Positions 17,862 through 30,059 of a DNA stretch of 64,000 nucleotides are shown one piece after another. The position numbers and the translations under genes were made by a program. The DNA is from Haemophilus haemolyticus M19501 (GTDB taxonomy: Bacteria; Pseudomonadota; Gammaproteobacteria; Enterobacterales; Pasteurellaceae): contig NZ_AFQO01000015.1 of assembly GCF_000222025.1 (NCBI RefSeq), positions 62,001 to 126,000 of the forward strand. Reading direction: 5' to 3'. How positions within the stretch are numbered: the first letter of the stretch is position 1; each line of letters opens with the position of its first letter. The notes beneath the pieces are model-generated. The model was not told the origin of the DNA and made no database searches. It was given only the letters and a program-made list of their open reading frames with translations.

Positions 17862-20105
17862 ATGACAAATATCAACTATGAAGGCATTGAGCAAATGCCT
17901 CTACGCACCTTCACTGAAAAGGCTTATCTCAACTATTCTATGTATGTCATCATGGATCGTGCGTTGCCTTTTATCGGTGATGGTTTAAAACCCGTTCAAC
18001 GCCGTATTGTATATGCAATGTCTGAACTTGGCTTAAATGCCACGGCAAAATACAAAAAATCTGCTCGTACCGTCGGTGATGTACTCGGTAAATTTCATCC
18101 ACATGGTGACAGCGCTTGTTATGAAGCGATGGTGTTAATGGCACAACCATTCTCTTATCGTTATCCGCTCGTAGATGGTCAAGGTAACTGGGGTGCGCCA
18201 GATGATCCAAAATCCTTCGCTGCCATGCGTTATACGGAATCACGTCTATCTAAAATCTCTGAAATCTTGTTGAGTGAACTCGGACAAGGAACAGTAGATT
18301 ATCAACCAAACTTTGATGGAACCTTGGCCGAACCACAATATTTACCTGCTCGTTTACCTCATATTTTATTGAACGGCACAACAGGTATTGCGGTGGGTAT
18401 GGCAACAGATATTCCACCACACAATATTAACGAAATTGCTGATGCGGCAGTAATGTTGCTAGATAATCCTAAAGCGGGATTAGACGATGTACTTGAAATT
18501 GTTCAAGGCCCAGATTTTCCAACAGAAGCGGAAATTATTTCGCCAAAATCAGAAATTCGTAAAATTTATGAGCAAGGTCGTGGCTCAATAAAAATGCGTG
18601 CAACTTGGAAAAAAGAAGACGGTGAAATTATTATTTCAGCGCTTCCACATCAATCTTCGCCATCCAAAGTTATTGCACAAATAGCCGAACAAATGACAGC
18701 TAAAAAACTGCCAATGCTAGAAGATATTCGAGATGAAGCCGATCACGAAAATCCAATTCGAATTGTGCTAGTTCCTCGCTCAAGTCGCGTCGATACTGAT
18801 GCGTTAATGGCACATTTATTTGCTACCACAGATCTTGAAAAAAGCTACCGTGTAAATATGAATATGATCGGGCTTGATCATAAACCTGCGGTAAAAGGCT
18901 TATTAGAAATCTTAAATGAATGGCTTACCTTCCGTCGCACAACGGTCACTCGTCGCCTTCAATATCGCTTAGATAAAGTACTCTCCCGCTTGCATATTTT
19001 AGAAGGCTTGATGATAGCCTTTTTAAATATTGATGAAGTTATCGAAATTATACGTCACGAAGATGATCCAAAAGCAGAGCTGATGGCACGCTTTAATTTA
19101 AGCGATGAACAAGCCGATGCAATTTTAAATTTACGCTTACGTCATTTAGCGAAATTAGAAGAAAACCAACTCAAAGCAGAACAAGATGAACTTGAAAAAG
19201 AGCGGTCAAATTTAGAAGCAATTTTAGGATCAGAACGTCGCTTGAATACGCTTATCAAAAAAGAAATTCAAGAAGATGCGAAAAAATATGCCAGTCCACG
19301 AATGTCTCAACTGGTCGAACGAGAAGAAGCCAAAATGATCTCTGAAAGTGACATGACGCCCGCAGAGCCTGTCACTGTCATCTTATCAGAAATGGGCTGG
19401 GTACGTTGTGCTAAAGGACACGATATAGATCCTAAATCATTAAGCTACAAAGCAGGTGATAATTATCGAGCTCATGCTTGTGGCAAGAGTAATCAAGCCG
19501 TTGTATTCATTGATAGTACGGGGCGAAGTTATGCCCTCGATCCGCTTTCATTGCCTTCCGCTCGTTCGCAAGGTGAACCCCTTACAGGTAAACTAAATTT
19601 ACCAGCTGGTGCGACCATTGAATATGTTGTAATGGCCAGCGAACAGCAAGAATTATTGATGGCTTCTGATGCGGGATATGGTTTTATTTGTAAATTTGAA
19701 GATTTAATTGCACGTAACAAGACTGGAAAAGCCTTGATTTCTTTACCAGAAAATGCCAAAGTGTTGAAGCCTAAAACATTGATAAATTCTACCGCACTTG
19801 TTGTCGCAATCACATCAGCAGGCAGAATGTTGATTTTTCCAGCACAGGATTTACCGGTATTATCAAAAGGCAAAGGCAATAAAATTGTGACAATTCCTGC
19901 AGCGAATGCAAAAGAACGCTGTGAATTGTTAGTGAGATTATTGCTCATTTCAGATCAAGCAAGTCTTGAATTTTATTCTGGAAAACGAAAAATTGTATTA
20001 AAACCAGAAGATCTGCAAAAGTTCCGCGCAGAACGAGGCAGAAAAGGTTCGACATTACCACGTGGATTACATACCAATCTTGAAATTATGGTAATCGAGC
20101 CGTAA
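17862..20105 (+). CDS. parC: DNA topoisomerase IV subunit A
   Basis: The 747-residue breakage-reunion subunit has its catalytic tyrosine in [11 protein letters not shown] (Tyr124). The quinolone-resistance region reads [12 protein letters not shown], with Ser84 and Glu88 (H. influenzae numbering) both wild type. The C-terminal beta-pinwheel domain begins after about residue 490. It is co-oriented with parE and followed by gltS after 41 bp, without an obvious terminator between them. Confidence 0.97.
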   Translation: MTNINYEGIEQMPLRTFTEKAYLNYSMYVIMDRALPFIGDGLKPVQRRIVYAMSELGLNATAKYKKSARTVGDVLGKFHPHGDSACYEAMVLMAQPFSYRYPLVDGQGNWGAPDDPKSFAAMRYTESRLSKISEILLSELGQGTVDYQPNFDGTLAEPQYLPARLPHILLNGTTGIAVGMATDIPPHNINEIADAAVMLLDNPKAGLDDVLEIVQGPDFPTEAEIISPKSEIRKIYEQGRGSIKMRATWKKEDGEIIISALPHQSSPSKVIAQIAEQMTAKKLPMLEDIRDEADHENPIRIVLVPRSSRVDTDALMAHLFATTDLEKSYRVNMNMIGLDHKPAVKGLLEILNEWLTFRRTTVTRRLQYRLDKVLSRLHILEGLMIAFLNIDEVIEIIRHEDDPKAELMARFNLSDEQADAILNLRLRHLAKLEENQLKAEQDELEKERSNLEAILGSERRLNTLIKKEIQEDAKKYASPRMSQLVEREEAKMISESDMTPAEPVTVILSEMGWVRCAKGHDIDPKSLSYKAGDNYRAHACGKSNQAVVFIDSTGRSYALDPLSLPSARSQGEPLTGKLNLPAGATIEYVVMASEQQELLMASDAGYGFICKFEDLIARNKTGKALISLPENAKVLKPKTLINSTALVVAITSAGRMLIFPAQDLPVLSKGKGNKIVTIPAANAKERCELLVRLLLISDQASLEFYSGKRKIVLKPEDLQKFRAERGRKGSTLPRGLHTNLEIMVIEP

Positions 20106-20146
20106 CACAACGCATAACTTAAACATAACATAGGGAGATCCAATTT

Positions 20147-21361
20147 ATGAGCTATACTTTTAGCACGTATGAAACCCTTGTATTAGCAAGCATAGTCTTG
20201 CTGTTGGGCTATTTTTTAGTTAAACGAATTAATGTATTAAAAACATTTAATATTCCAGAGCCAGTTGTTGGAGGCTTTATCGTTGCTATTGGTCTTTTAA
20301 TTTGGCACAAAGTCGATGGAACATCCTTTAACTTCGATAAAAATTTACAAACTACAATGATGTTAGTGTTCTTCACTTCCATCGGTTTAAGTGCAAATTT
20401 TTCTCGATTAATTAAAGGTGGAAGACCACTCGTTGTCTTTTTATTTGTCGCTGCACTATTAATCTTAGGACAAAACGTCATTGGTATTGCAAGTTCAATG
20501 GCATTAGGAATCCATCCTGCTTATGGCTTACTTGCTGGTTCAGTAACCTTAACTGGCGGTCACGGTACGGGAGCAGCTTGGGCTGATACATTTGCTAATC
20601 AATTTAATCTACAAGGTGCTACTGAAATTGCCATTGCTTGTGCAACCTTTGGTTTAGTCTTTGGTGGTATCATTGGTGGTCCTGTTGCACGTTTCTTATT
20701 AAATCGTCAAAAACAAGGTGAAAACCCTGAAAATGATGAAGTCGATGATGTTCAAGAAGCCTTTGAACATCCAACTTACAAACGTAAAATTACTTCTCGT
20801 TCTTTAATTGAAACTATTGCAATGATGTCAATCTGTTTGCTTATCGGTCAATATTTAGATGCGCAAACAAAAGGTACAGCACTTCAATTACCAACTTTCG
20901 TATGGTGTTTATTTACTGGTGTTATTATCCGCAATATTCTAACGAACATTTTCCGCTTCCAAGTAGCTGAATCAGCTATTGATGTATTAGGTAGCGTAGG
21001 TTTATCTATTTTCTTAGCTATCGCTTTAATGTCGTTAAAACTTTGGGAACTTGCAGGTTTAGCTGTCGATGTATTAGTCGTTCTTGCTATTCAAGTTGCA
21101 TTTATGGCTGCCTTTGCAATCTTCATCACTTATCGTGCAATGGGTAAAGATTATGATGCTGTCGTATTAAGCGCAGGTCACTGTGGTTTCGGTTTGGGGG
21201 CAACTCCGACTGCAGTCGCAAATATGCAAGCTGTCACCAGCCGTTTTGGGCCATCGCACAAAGCATTTTTAATCGTTCCAATGGTCGGTGCATTCTTCAT
21301 CGACTTAATCAACGCTGCGCTATTAAAAGTCTCATTTGCAGTTGTAAATATGCTCGCGTAA
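20147..21361 (+). CDS. gltS: Sodium/glutamate symporter GltS
   Basis: This is a 404-residue inner-membrane carrier importing glutamate with Na+. It has about ten hydrophobic segments in two inverted halves. GGHGTGAAWADTF (about 139-151) and GHCGFGLGATPTAVANM (about 345-361) are the paired re-entrant motifs of the ESS family. A GGGAG site precedes the ATG. It lies downstream of parC and ends in a strong hairpin before hypA. Confidence 0.95.
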   Translation: MSYTFSTYETLVLASIVLLLGYFLVKRINVLKTFNIPEPVVGGFIVAIGLLIWHKVDGTSFNFDKNLQTTMMLVFFTSIGLSANFSRLIKGGRPLVVFLFVAALLILGQNVIGIASSMALGIHPAYGLLAGSVTLTGGHGTGAAWADTFANQFNLQGATEIAIACATFGLVFGGIIGGPVARFLLNRQKQGENPENDEVDDVQEAFEHPTYKRKITSRSLIETIAMMSICLLIGQYLDAQTKGTALQLPTFVWCLFTGVIIRNILTNIFRFQVAESAIDVLGSVGLSIFLAIALMSLKLWELAGLAVDVLVVLAIQVAFMAAFAIFITYRAMGKDYDAVVLSAGHCGFGLGATPTAVANMQAVTSRFGPSHKAFLIVPMVGAFFIDLINAALLKVSFAVVNMLA

Positions 21362-21391
21362 AGTGCGGTTGAAATTGATAATGTTTTAGAG

Positions 21392-21430
21392 AAATGCCTT
21401 TATCTTGAATTGATAAAGGCATTTATTTTA
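21392..21430 (+). terminator. Terminator of gltS
   Basis: AAATGCCTTTATC/GATAAAGGCATTT 13-bp stem, 7-base loop, then ATTTTA. It separates gltS from hypA. Confidence 0.85.
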
Positions 21431-21455
21431 AGGAAGAAAAACAAAAGGAAAAATT

Positions 21456-21797
21456 ATGCACGAATTATCTCTTTGTCAAAATATGCTGGAAATAGTAGAA
21501 CAACAATGTAAAAGTCACGATATAAAAAAAGTTACGGATCTTTGGCTAGAAATTGGGGCACTCTCTTGCGTAGAACCTGATGCATTAAAATTTTGTTTTG
21601 ACATAACCTTTCAAGGTACGGCTGCTGAAGGCTGTAAACTACATCTCATTCCTATTGCTGCGCAAGCCTGGTGTTGGCAGTGTCAAAAATTAGTTGAAAT
21701 ACAAGCCCATCATGATTCTTGTCCAAATTGTGACAGCATACACTTGCAACGACAAAGCGGCGATGAATTACGTATTAAAGAAATTGCCTTTGAATAA
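21456..21797 (+). CDS. hypA: Hydrogenase nickel-incorporation protein HypA
   Basis: HypA delivers Ni2+ with HypB to the large subunit of NiFe hydrogenase. The 113-residue protein starts MHELSLCQNML, with the Met-His nickel site at the N-terminus. Two CxxC motifs (CWQC and CPNC, about residues 73-95) form the structural zinc site. It stands alone between gltS and the convergent fdhF, about 40 kb from hypB/D/E at the other end of the window. No hydrogenase structural gene is in the window. Confidence 0.95.
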   Translation: MHELSLCQNMLEIVEQQCKSHDIKKVTDLWLEIGALSCVEPDALKFCFDITFQGTAAEGCKLHLIPIAAQAWCWQCQKLVEIQAHHDSCPNCDSIHLQRQSGDELRIKEIAFE

Positions 21798-21852
21798 ACC
21801 GCTCTTTTTAACATTTCAAATATTCTTACCCATATCATATCTCATTAGACAT

Positions 21853-21880
21853 AAAAAAGGACAGGCATAAAGCCTGTCCT
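21853..21880 (-). terminator. Terminator of fdhF
   Basis: AGGACAGGC/GCCTGTCCT 9-bp stem with a five-base loop. On the minus strand it is followed by TTTTTTA. It lies between the convergent hypA and fdhF genes. Confidence 0.85.
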
Positions 21881-21900
21881 AATCATGATAAATATTATAA

Positions 21901-24060
21901 TTAAGCCACAAGTGCGGTTTCTTTTAAGCGTGATTTGAGCTTAGTATATTCAGTTACAACATAGTGCTCAGCCCAACGTTGATCTTCAATTTTCTCGATA
22001 CGCACCGCGCTGTATTTATATTCCGGAGTTCGAGATCCCGGATTTAAATGTTCAGCCGTGAGTTCGTTACATTTTCCGATCCACCATTGGTAAGTCATAT
22101 AACACGCACCTTTGTTAGTACGAGAACTTACATCAGCACGAGATATAACTTTACCACGAGATGAAGAAATCCAAACAAGCTCATTATTCTTAATGCCTAA
22201 CGCTTTCGCATCTTGGTCGTTCATTTGAACAAATCCTGGCTCATCAGCCAATGCAGCAAGTGCACGGCAGTTACCCGTCATTGAACGGCAAGAATAGTGA
22301 CCAACTTCGCGCACGGTAGAAAGCACTAATGGATATTCTTCAGAAACTTCTTCCATTGGTGGTTCCCAATCGCAAGCAAAGAATTCAGCTTTACCATTTG
22401 GACGGTCGAAGATTTGACCTTCATATAAGTATGTAGTGCCTTGATCTTCAGGACCTTCATCTGTACATGGCCATTGAATATAACCCAAGCCTTCCATTTT
22501 TTCGTAAGTTGCACCTTTATAAATTGGGCAAAGCTCACGCAACTCATCCCAAATTTCTTTGGTGTTGTTGTAATGCATTGGATAACCCAAAGCTTGTGCC
22601 ATAAGACTAATGATTTCCCAGTCGTCTTTCACATCACCAACAGGATCCACCGCTTTATAGAAACGTTGGAAACCACGGTCAGCCGCACTATAAACACCTT
22701 CGTGTTCAGCACAAGATGTTGCTGGTAAAATCACATCCGCTTCCGCTGCCGTTTGAGTCATAAAGATATCTTGAACAATGATAAACTCAAGATCTTTAAA
22801 GGTTTGCTTCATTGCATTCAAATCAGGTTCAGTTTGTAAAGTATCTTCACCCATAATATAGAATGCTTTGAGTTTACCTTCTGCCACAGCATGTGGCACT
22901 TCACTCAATGGTACACCTGGTTTGGTTGGAATAGATGGCACGCCCCATGCTTTCGCAAATTTAGCGTTGATTTCTGGATCCGCATAGCTTTGATAACCAG
23001 GTAAAGTATTATATAAAGCCCCCATGTCACATGCGCCTTGTACGTTGTTTTGACCACGCACAGGGTTTACACCAACATTTGGTTTACCTAAGTTACCGGT
23101 AAGCATTGCCAAGCTTGCCAACGCACGTACAGTTTCCACACCTTGACGGAACTGACATACCCCCATACCCCATAAGATTGTTGCAGTTTCTGCTTTCGCA
23201 TAAGTGCGGGCAATTTCTCTCAACATTTCAGGCTCAACGCCAGTGATATGTTGAGTTGATTCAGGTGTATAAGCTTTTACAGTTTCATAGAACGCATCGA
23301 AATTTTCGGTATGTTCATCAATGAATTTTTGATCTTGTAATCTTTCTTCAAGAATCACGTTCATCATTGCATTCAAAAATGCGACGTTACTGCCGTTAGC
23401 AAGTGGCGCATAAATATCAGCAATACGAGCGGTTTCAATTTTACGAGGGTCACAAACAATAATCTTCGCCCCTTTTGCTTTTGCGTGGTTAATACGACGC
23501 GCCACAATAGGGTGAGATGTTGAGGCATTATAGCCAAAGATAAACACGCATTTAGTGTCTTCAATCTCAACGATTGAGTTGGACATCGCGCCATTACCCA
23601 CTGATTTGAGCAGACCTGCTACAGATGGGCCATGTCAGACACGTGCACAACAGTCAATGTTGTTATTGCCTAATACCGCACGAGCAAATTTTTGCATAAC
23701 GAAATTCACTTCGTTACCTGGTCCACGAGAAGAACCCGTTACCATAATTGACTCGTTGCCATATTTTTCTCTAATTTCTTGTAAACGTTTTGCTGAATAG
23801 GAAATTGCTTCTTCCCAGCTCACTGGCGTGAACGGCTCACCACGTTTGTAGCGAATCATCGGTTGAGTTAGGCGAGGAGTGAGGATTTTTGTGTCATGCA
23901 CGAAATCCCAGCCATAATATCCTTTCAGGCAAAGCTCCCGTTCGTTTGTTTTACCGTTTGCACCTTCAGCACCCACAATTTTGTTGTTCTCAACCAATAG
24001 ATTGATCTTACAACCTGAAGCGCAATACGGACAGACAGTAATCACTTTTTTAATTGTCAT
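21901..24060 (-). CDS. fdhF: Formate dehydrogenase H, selenocysteine-containing (FdhF)
   Basis: This molybdopterin enzyme oxidises formate to CO2; in E. coli it is the soluble dehydrogenase of formate hydrogenlyase. The gene is one 720-codon frame containing an internal TGA at 23637-23635, codon 142, in the context CCARV-Sec-HGPSVAGL, the family's selenocysteine site. Read through, it gives 719 residues against about 715 in E. coli FdhF. The 4Fe-4S ligands are Cys10, Cys13, Cys17 and Cys44. Molybdopterin-binding segments include MLTGNLGKPNVGVNPVRGQN and the C-terminal domain with YPLVLSTVREVGHYS. AAGGACA precedes the ATG. It is not the membrane-bound FdnG/FdoG type, as it lacks a Tat signal and is much shorter. 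An annotator ignoring Sec would split it in two. Confidence 0.95.
23598..23637 (-). promoter_or_regulatory. Bacterial SECIS element and Sec-UGA codon of fdhF
   Basis: The in-frame TGA (23637-23635) is followed by TGACATGGCCCATCTGTAGC, then AGGTCTGCTC. The hairpin tip GC-AGGTCT-GC (23619-23610) matches the SelB-binding apical loop of E. coli fdhF. The base at the position of the E. coli bulged U is A here and the lower stem differs. SelA/B/C/D are not in the window. Confidence 0.85.
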
Positions 24061-24292
24061 AGTAATGTCCTTATTTTAGATAACCAGAATGAATTACTCA
24101 TTCCGAGTAATATAATACGCCTAAATAAAGAACATAGGCTTATAAATTCTGTGGATTTTTTGATATAAAACAGGTTTTAGCTAGTTTTTTAATATTCTGA
24201 GAAAACTCAAAGAAAAATGACCGCACTTTTGATAGCGAGGTCATTAGAAGATATGTATAAAAATTGGTATGAATAATAAGGCTTTACAAATA

Positions 24293-25204
24293 TCAAATTT
24301 TATTTATTTTTCTTATCTGCTTTTCAACATAATTTATCATCTGTAACGCAATATCAACCCCGATTGTTTTTTCAATCATTTCCAAGCCTGGACTTGCATT
24401 TACCTCTAAAACCAATAATCCATTTTTCGAACAAATTAAATCCACGCCAGCTATATCTAAACCGATAGCTTTTGTTGCTTGAATGGCTAGCTGCTTTTCT
24501 TCATCGCTTAGAGTAATTTTTTCGGTTTTTCCGCCACGATGACAATTCGCTCGAAACTCACCATCTTGTCCAATTCTCTGCATCGTTGCTACAACTTGAT
24601 CACCAATCACAAAACAACGAATATCCGCATTGCCCGCTTCTTCGATAAAATCTTGCTGTAGCATAGATATATTGGTTTGTTTAAAAGCTTCCATAATGCT
24701 CACCGCACTTTGTGGTTTTTCAGCCAAAATCACTCCAATTCCTTGTGAACCATTTAGCGTTTTTAAAATTGTCGGCGAACTGATATGAGGTGTCGTCACC
24801 TGAGCTTGTACTTCACCGCCACTTAAAAGTGAATTGGGAACAGGAACACCAACCTTCAGCAAAAGTTGTAAACTTTTCCACTTATCACGCGCATTTAAAA
24901 ATGCCTGAGATGAATTTAAACAAAAAGTCCCTTTGCCTTCAAAATGCTGTAAGACTGAGCATCCCATTTGTGTACTTGTTGTGCCAAATCGAGGCAAAAC
25001 AGCATCATAATCAGGCAATAAATAAGGTTTAGACTCCGAATTTTCTTGATGAAAAATCTGAAAGTGCGGTGAATTTTGTGAGAGTTTTAAGAGACAGCGA
25101 TTCGGATCTAAAATATCCATCTCATGTCCTTGATGTTTAGCCGCTTCTTTTAAGCGTTGGCAACTATAAAGACGAGGTTCGCGGCAAAGCATTAGTAATT
25201 TCAT
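24293..25204 (-). CDS. rimK: RimK-family ATP-grasp ligase (ribosomal protein S6 glutamylation)
   Basis: This is a 303-residue ATP-grasp enzyme. The core contains [15 protein letters not shown] (about 145-159), [21 protein letters not shown] (split across the ATP site), and the metal-binding [15 protein letters not shown] near residue 272. In E. coli RimK adds glutamates to the C-terminus of S6. It faces away from grxA, with which it shares a 116-bp divergent promoter region. Two uptake sequences lie in the gene. An alternative is another RimK-like glutamate ligase; the length and C-terminus favour RimK. Confidence 0.88.
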   Translation of the reverse strand: MKLLMLCREPRLYSCQRLKEAAKHQGHEMDILDPNRCLLKLSQNSPHFQIFHQENSESKPYLLPDYDAVLPRFGTTSTQMGCSVLQHFEGKGTFCLNSSQAFLNARDKWKSLQLLLKVGVPVPNSLLSGGEVQAQVTTPHISSPTILKTLNGSQGIGVILAEKPQSAVSIMEAFKQTNISMLQQDFIEEAGNADIRCFVIGDQVVATMQRIGQDGEFRANCHRGGKTEKITLSDEEKQLAIQATKAIGLDIAGVDLICSKNGLLVLEVNASPGLEMIEKTIGVDIALQMINYVEKQIRKINKI

Positions 25205-25320
25205 AATATTTAACTCATTGTCTACGATGTTCCGTATATTACACGAATAAAAACACTTTATGTAGACGATAAAAATCAGGTAGAATTGCCTAGAATTTTT
25301 AACTCAAAAAAGGAAATCTT

Positions 25321-25584
25321 ATGTTCGTTGTTATTTTTGGTCGTCCTGGCTGCCCTTACTGTGTACGTGCAAAAAACCTTGCTGAAAAATTAAAAGGCGA
25401 AGTTGCTGATTTTGACTATCGTTATGTGGATATTCACGCGGAAGGCATTACCAAAGAAGATTTATCAAAATCAGTTGGTAAACCAGTAGAAACAGTACCA
25501 CAAATCTTTATTGATGAAAAACCAATCGGTGGTTGCACTGATTTTGAAGCATTAATGAAAGAACAATTTGGTATCGTTGCTTAA
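25321..25584 (+). CDS. grxA: Glutaredoxin 1
   Basis: The 87-residue dithiol glutaredoxin has active site GCPYC (residues 10-14) in the FGRPGCPYCVRAKNLAEKL context. VETVPQIFIDEKPIGG carries the cis-proline and glutathione-binding segment. It reduces ribonucleotide reductase and other disulfides using glutathione. AAGGAAAT precedes the start. It is convergent with fabB. Confidence 0.95.
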   Translation: MFVVIFGRPGCPYCVRAKNLAEKLKGEVADFDYRYVDIHAEGITKEDLSKSVGKPVETVPQIFIDEKPIGGCTDFEALMKEQFGIVA

Positions 25585-25604
25585 TTTTTCTTTTTAATTT
25601 ATAC

Positions 25605-25638
25605 AAAAAAGCCACTTTCAATTGAAAGTGGCTTTTTT
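25605..25638. terminator. Bidirectional terminator between grxA and fabB
   Basis: There is a perfect 34-base palindrome: an A6 run and GCCACTTTCAA mirrored by TTGAAAGTGGC and a T6 run. It serves both convergent genes. Confidence 0.9.
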
Positions 25639-25650
25639 CATAAAAGAGTT

Positions 25651-26871
25651 TTAACCGTTATAACGTTTAAAAATTAATGTTGCATTCGTACCACCAAAAC
25701 CAAAGCTATTTGACATTACAGTTTGTAATCCTGCATTTTCTTTCGTCTCAGTAACGATGTTGCAACCTTCAGCGGCTTCATCTAAGGTTTCGATATTAAT
25801 ACTTGGTGCAATAAAGTCATTATCCAACATTAATAACGTGTAAATTGCTTCGTGTGCACCCGCAGCCCCTAAAGAGTGACCAGTCATTGATTTGGTTGAA
25901 GAAATCGCTGGGATTTTATCACCAAATACATTTTTGATTGCACCTAATTCTTTCACATCCCCTACTGGTGTAGATGTGCCGTGTACGTTGATGTAATCAA
26001 TTGGGGTATTGACAGTTGCCATTGCTTGTTTTATACAACGCTCTGCACCTTCACCGCTTGGTGCAACCATATCGTAACCATCAGAAGTTGCGCCATAACC
26101 TACAATTTCAGCGTAGATTTTTGCACCACGAGCAAGTGCATGTTCTAATTCTTCCACAACTACAACTGCACCACCACCTGCAATAACGAAACCATCGCGG
26201 TTTGCATCATAAGCACGAGATGCTTTTTCTGGCGTTTCATTGTATTTAGTTGAAACTGCACCCATTGCATCAAACTCAGTAGCACATTCCCAAGATAATT
26301 CTTCCGCACCACCAGCAAAAACCACATCTTGTTTGCCTAATTGAATTAATTCAACCGCATGACCAATACAATGTGCAGAGGTTGCACAAGCAGAACTGAT
26401 TGAATAGTTCACACCACGGATTTTATAAGGGGTGGCTAAACAAGCGGAAACACTTGAAGCCATAGTTTTCGTTACTGCATAAGGGCCAATTGCTTTTACA
26501 CCGCGAGGGCCACGTACCGCATCACATGCCACTAATTGATTATGTGCAGAGCCCGTACCAGCACCAATCACTAAACCAGTACGATCATTAGAAACCTGAT
26601 CTTCTGTTAAACCTGCATCTTCAATCGCTTCACGCATAGAAAGATAAGCATAAGCCGCTGCATCACCCATAAAACGGAACACTTTACGATCAATGTGCTC
26701 GCTTGGGTTTAATTTGATTGTTCCGGCAACATGACTACGCATATTCATTTCCACAAACTCAGGTACAACTTCAATACCTGATTTACCTGCTTTTAATGAA
26801 GCCAATACTTCTTCTTTGTTGTTACCGATACTTGAAATAATCCCAAAGCCTGTAATTACAGCTCTTCTCAT
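25651..26871 (-). CDS. fabB: 3-oxoacyl-[ACP] synthase I
   Basis: The 406-residue condensing enzyme elongates acyl-ACPs, including unsaturated ones. The catalytic Cys lies in [15 protein letters not shown] (Cys about 163), and the two catalytic histidines in [10 protein letters not shown] and [12 protein letters not shown] (about 298 and 333). The ending [13 protein letters not shown] is typical. AAGGAAGAAGC precedes the ATG. It is divergent from mnmC. Confidence 0.97.
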   Translation of the reverse strand: MRRAVITGFGIISSIGNNKEEVLASLKAGKSGIEVVPEFVEMNMRSHVAGTIKLNPSEHIDRKVFRFMGDAAAYAYLSMREAIEDAGLTEDQVSNDRTGLVIGAGTGSAHNQLVACDAVRGPRGVKAIGPYAVTKTMASSVSACLATPYKIRGVNYSISSACATSAHCIGHAVELIQLGKQDVVFAGGAEELSWECATEFDAMGAVSTKYNETPEKASRAYDANRDGFVIAGGGAVVVVEELEHALARGAKIYAEIVGYGATSDGYDMVAPSGEGAERCIKQAMATVNTPIDYINVHGTSTPVGDVKELGAIKNVFGDKIPAISSTKSMTGHSLGAAGAHEAIYTLLMLDNDFIAPSINIETLDEAAEGCNIVTETKENAGLQTVMSNSFGFGGTNATLIFKRYNG

Positions 26872-27019
26872 TGCTTCTTCCTTATTGTTTTATATGTAAA
26901 AATAACGGCTCAAAATTACTACGAAATAAAAATATTTCAAGCAATAATTCATTTGTTCGACCAGTTTAGAAAATCGCGTTATTATACGCAAATTTCATTA
27001 GGCAAGGAAGGAATAAAAA

Positions 27020-29032
27020 ATGACCTTTAGCGTCCAACATGCTGAGATTCACTTCAATCAAAACCATATTCCCGTCTCAGATCAATTCGATGATGTCTAT
27101 TTTTCTAACGAAAATGGATTGGCAGAAACAGATTATGTTTTTCTACAAGGTAATCAACTTTGGGAACGTTGGATAAGCCACAACGAGGCTAATTTTGTCA
27201 TCGCTGAAACAGGATTTGGTACAGGATTAAATTTCTTTGCGGCAACCAAATTGTTCCGTGAATTTCGCCAACAACACGAGAATCATCCTTTAAAACGCCT
27301 AAATTTTATTTCCTTTGAAAAATATCCGCTAAAAATCACCGCACTTTCACAAGCTCATCTTGCCTATCCGCAATTTGAAGATTTAAGTGCTCATTTGCAA
27401 CGTTATTGGCCTTCATTGATTCTAGGTTGTCATCGTATTCATTTTGAAGAGACCACGTTAGATTTATGGCTGGATGATGTATCAGAAAACTTGCCACAAC
27501 TTGGCGATTATATGAATGAACGTATTGATGCTTGGTTTTTAGATGGCTTTGCTCCAAGCAAAAATCCTGAAATGTGGAATGATGATCTCTATAACCTAGT
27601 GTTCCGTTTCACTAAACCCAATGGTTCTTTTGCCACCTTTACCGCAGCAAGTGCGGTCAGAAAAGGACTTGAATCCGCAGGCTTTCATGTGACAAAACGT
27701 AAAGGCTTCGGCAAAAAACGAGAATGTTTAAGTGGGCTAAAAATACAATCAAAATATACCGCACTTTCGACACCTTGGTATCTTGCTCAGCCTGCGAAAA
27801 TGGAAAAACAAGATGTTGCTATTATTGGCGGTGGAGTTGCGTCTCTTTGTGCCGCCATTTCCTTAGTAAAACGTGGGGCAAAAGTCACCATTTATTGTGA
27901 AGATGAAGCGCTTGCACTTAATGCCTCAGGCAATAAACAAGGCGCATTTTATCCGCAACTTAGCGATGATAATGTGCTCACCGTTGATTTTTACCTGCAC
28001 GCTTTCAGTTACGGTCGCCAATTACTTGATTGGGCAATCGCACAAAACATAGTGTTTGAGCACGAATTTTGTGGCGTGGCACTATGTGCTTACAACGAAA
28101 AAAGTGCGGTTAAATTAACAAAGATTTCTCAGCTTGGTTTGCCGAACGAAATCTTCCAAATGCTAAATGCTGAACAACTCAGTAAAAAAGTGGGATTACC
28201 TCTTAATTGCGAAGGCGGTTGGATTGAACAGGGGGCTTGGCTTGCACCAAGACAATTTGTTCAAAATGCCTTTTCATTTCTTGAAAAGCAGAGTGTCGTC
28301 ATTAAAACCTCACAAAAAATTACCGCACTTTCTCAACAACAAAAAGGTTGGGAACTAGAAAATACGCAAGGTCAAAAATACTCCCATGAAGTCGTCATTC
28401 TTGCGAACGGATATAAAATTACTGATTTTATTCAAACAGAAAAGCTACCGCTCTACCCTATACGCGGGCAAGTCAGCCAAATTCCAACATCAGAAAACTT
28501 ACTCAAACTAAAATCGGTGCTTTGTTATGATGGTTATCTCACCCCAGCCGATCAATTAAAAACCTCACATTGCATCGGCGCAAGCCATGTTCGTGATAAT
28601 GTTGATCGCCACTTTAGCGAACAAGAACAACTAGAAAATCAACAAAAACTCCAACAAAATATCGCCCAACCTTGGACGCAAGATGTGGATACATCAGGTA
28701 ATCTCGCTCGTGTAGGCATCCGCTGCTCTGTAAGAGATCTTGCCCCAATGGTTGGAAACGTGCCTCATTTTGAACAGCAACAAGCGGATTATTACAATCT
28801 ATTCAACCTCCGCCGCCGTAAACAACCTATTCAAAGTGCAGCCAATTTTCAGAATCTTTTTTTAACGGCAGCCTTAGGTTCTCGCGGGCTGACCTCCGCC
28901 CCACTCTTAGGTGAAACCTTAGCTTCAATCATTTATGGCGAGCCATTACCAATAAGCGAAGCTATATTGCATAACCTTTCAGCTAACCGAGCTTGGGTAA
29001 GAAAATGGTTGAAAGGTTCAAAAGTTGAATAA
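27020..29032 (+). CDS. mnmC: Bifunctional tRNA 5-(aminomethyl)uridine modification enzyme MnmC
   Basis: The 670-residue enzyme completes mnm5s2U at tRNA wobble positions. The N-terminal SAM methyltransferase domain (about 1-245) has [15 protein letters not shown] (about 59-73) and [17 protein letters not shown]. The C-terminal FAD oxidoreductase domain starts near residue 262 with [19 protein letters not shown] and ends with [22 protein letters not shown] precedes the ATG. Several uptake sequences are embedded in the coding region. It lies immediately upstream of the lic1 locus. Confidence 0.96.
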   Translation: MTFSVQHAEIHFNQNHIPVSDQFDDVYFSNENGLAETDYVFLQGNQLWERWISHNEANFVIAETGFGTGLNFFAATKLFREFRQQHENHPLKRLNFISFEKYPLKITALSQAHLAYPQFEDLSAHLQRYWPSLILGCHRIHFEETTLDLWLDDVSENLPQLGDYMNERIDAWFLDGFAPSKNPEMWNDDLYNLVFRFTKPNGSFATFTAASAVRKGLESAGFHVTKRKGFGKKRECLSGLKIQSKYTALSTPWYLAQPAKMEKQDVAIIGGGVASLCAAISLVKRGAKVTIYCEDEALALNASGNKQGAFYPQLSDDNVLTVDFYLHAFSYGRQLLDWAIAQNIVFEHEFCGVALCAYNEKSAVKLTKISQLGLPNEIFQMLNAEQLSKKVGLPLNCEGGWIEQGAWLAPRQFVQNAFSFLEKQSVVIKTSQKITALSQQQKGWELENTQGQKYSHEVVILANGYKITDFIQTEKLPLYPIRGQVSQIPTSENLLKLKSVLCYDGYLTPADQLKTSHCIGASHVRDNVDRHFSEQEQLENQQKLQQNIAQPWTQDVDTSGNLARVGIRCSVRDLAPMVGNVPHFEQQQADYYNLFNLRRRKQPIQSAANFQNLFLTAALGSRGLTSAPLLGETLASIIYGEPLPISEAILHNLSANRAWVRKWLKGSKVE

Positions 29033-29102
29033 ATTCATAAGATTCAGAGCCTTACAAAAATAACTTTAACGTGTTAAAATCAAACAAAATTTAAATATAA
29101 AA

Positions 29103-30058
<956 letters not shown>

Positions 30059-30059
<1 letters not shown>

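Noticed and set aside
18100-18140. Possible quinolone-resistance changes in ParC
   Set aside because: Ser84 and Glu88 are wild type in [10 protein letters not shown], so no common resistance substitution is present.
23601-23637. Split of the formate dehydrogenase into two genes or a nonsense mutation
   Set aside because: The TGA lies exactly at the family selenocysteine position with a SECIS-like hairpin after it; one Sec-containing gene is the better explanation.
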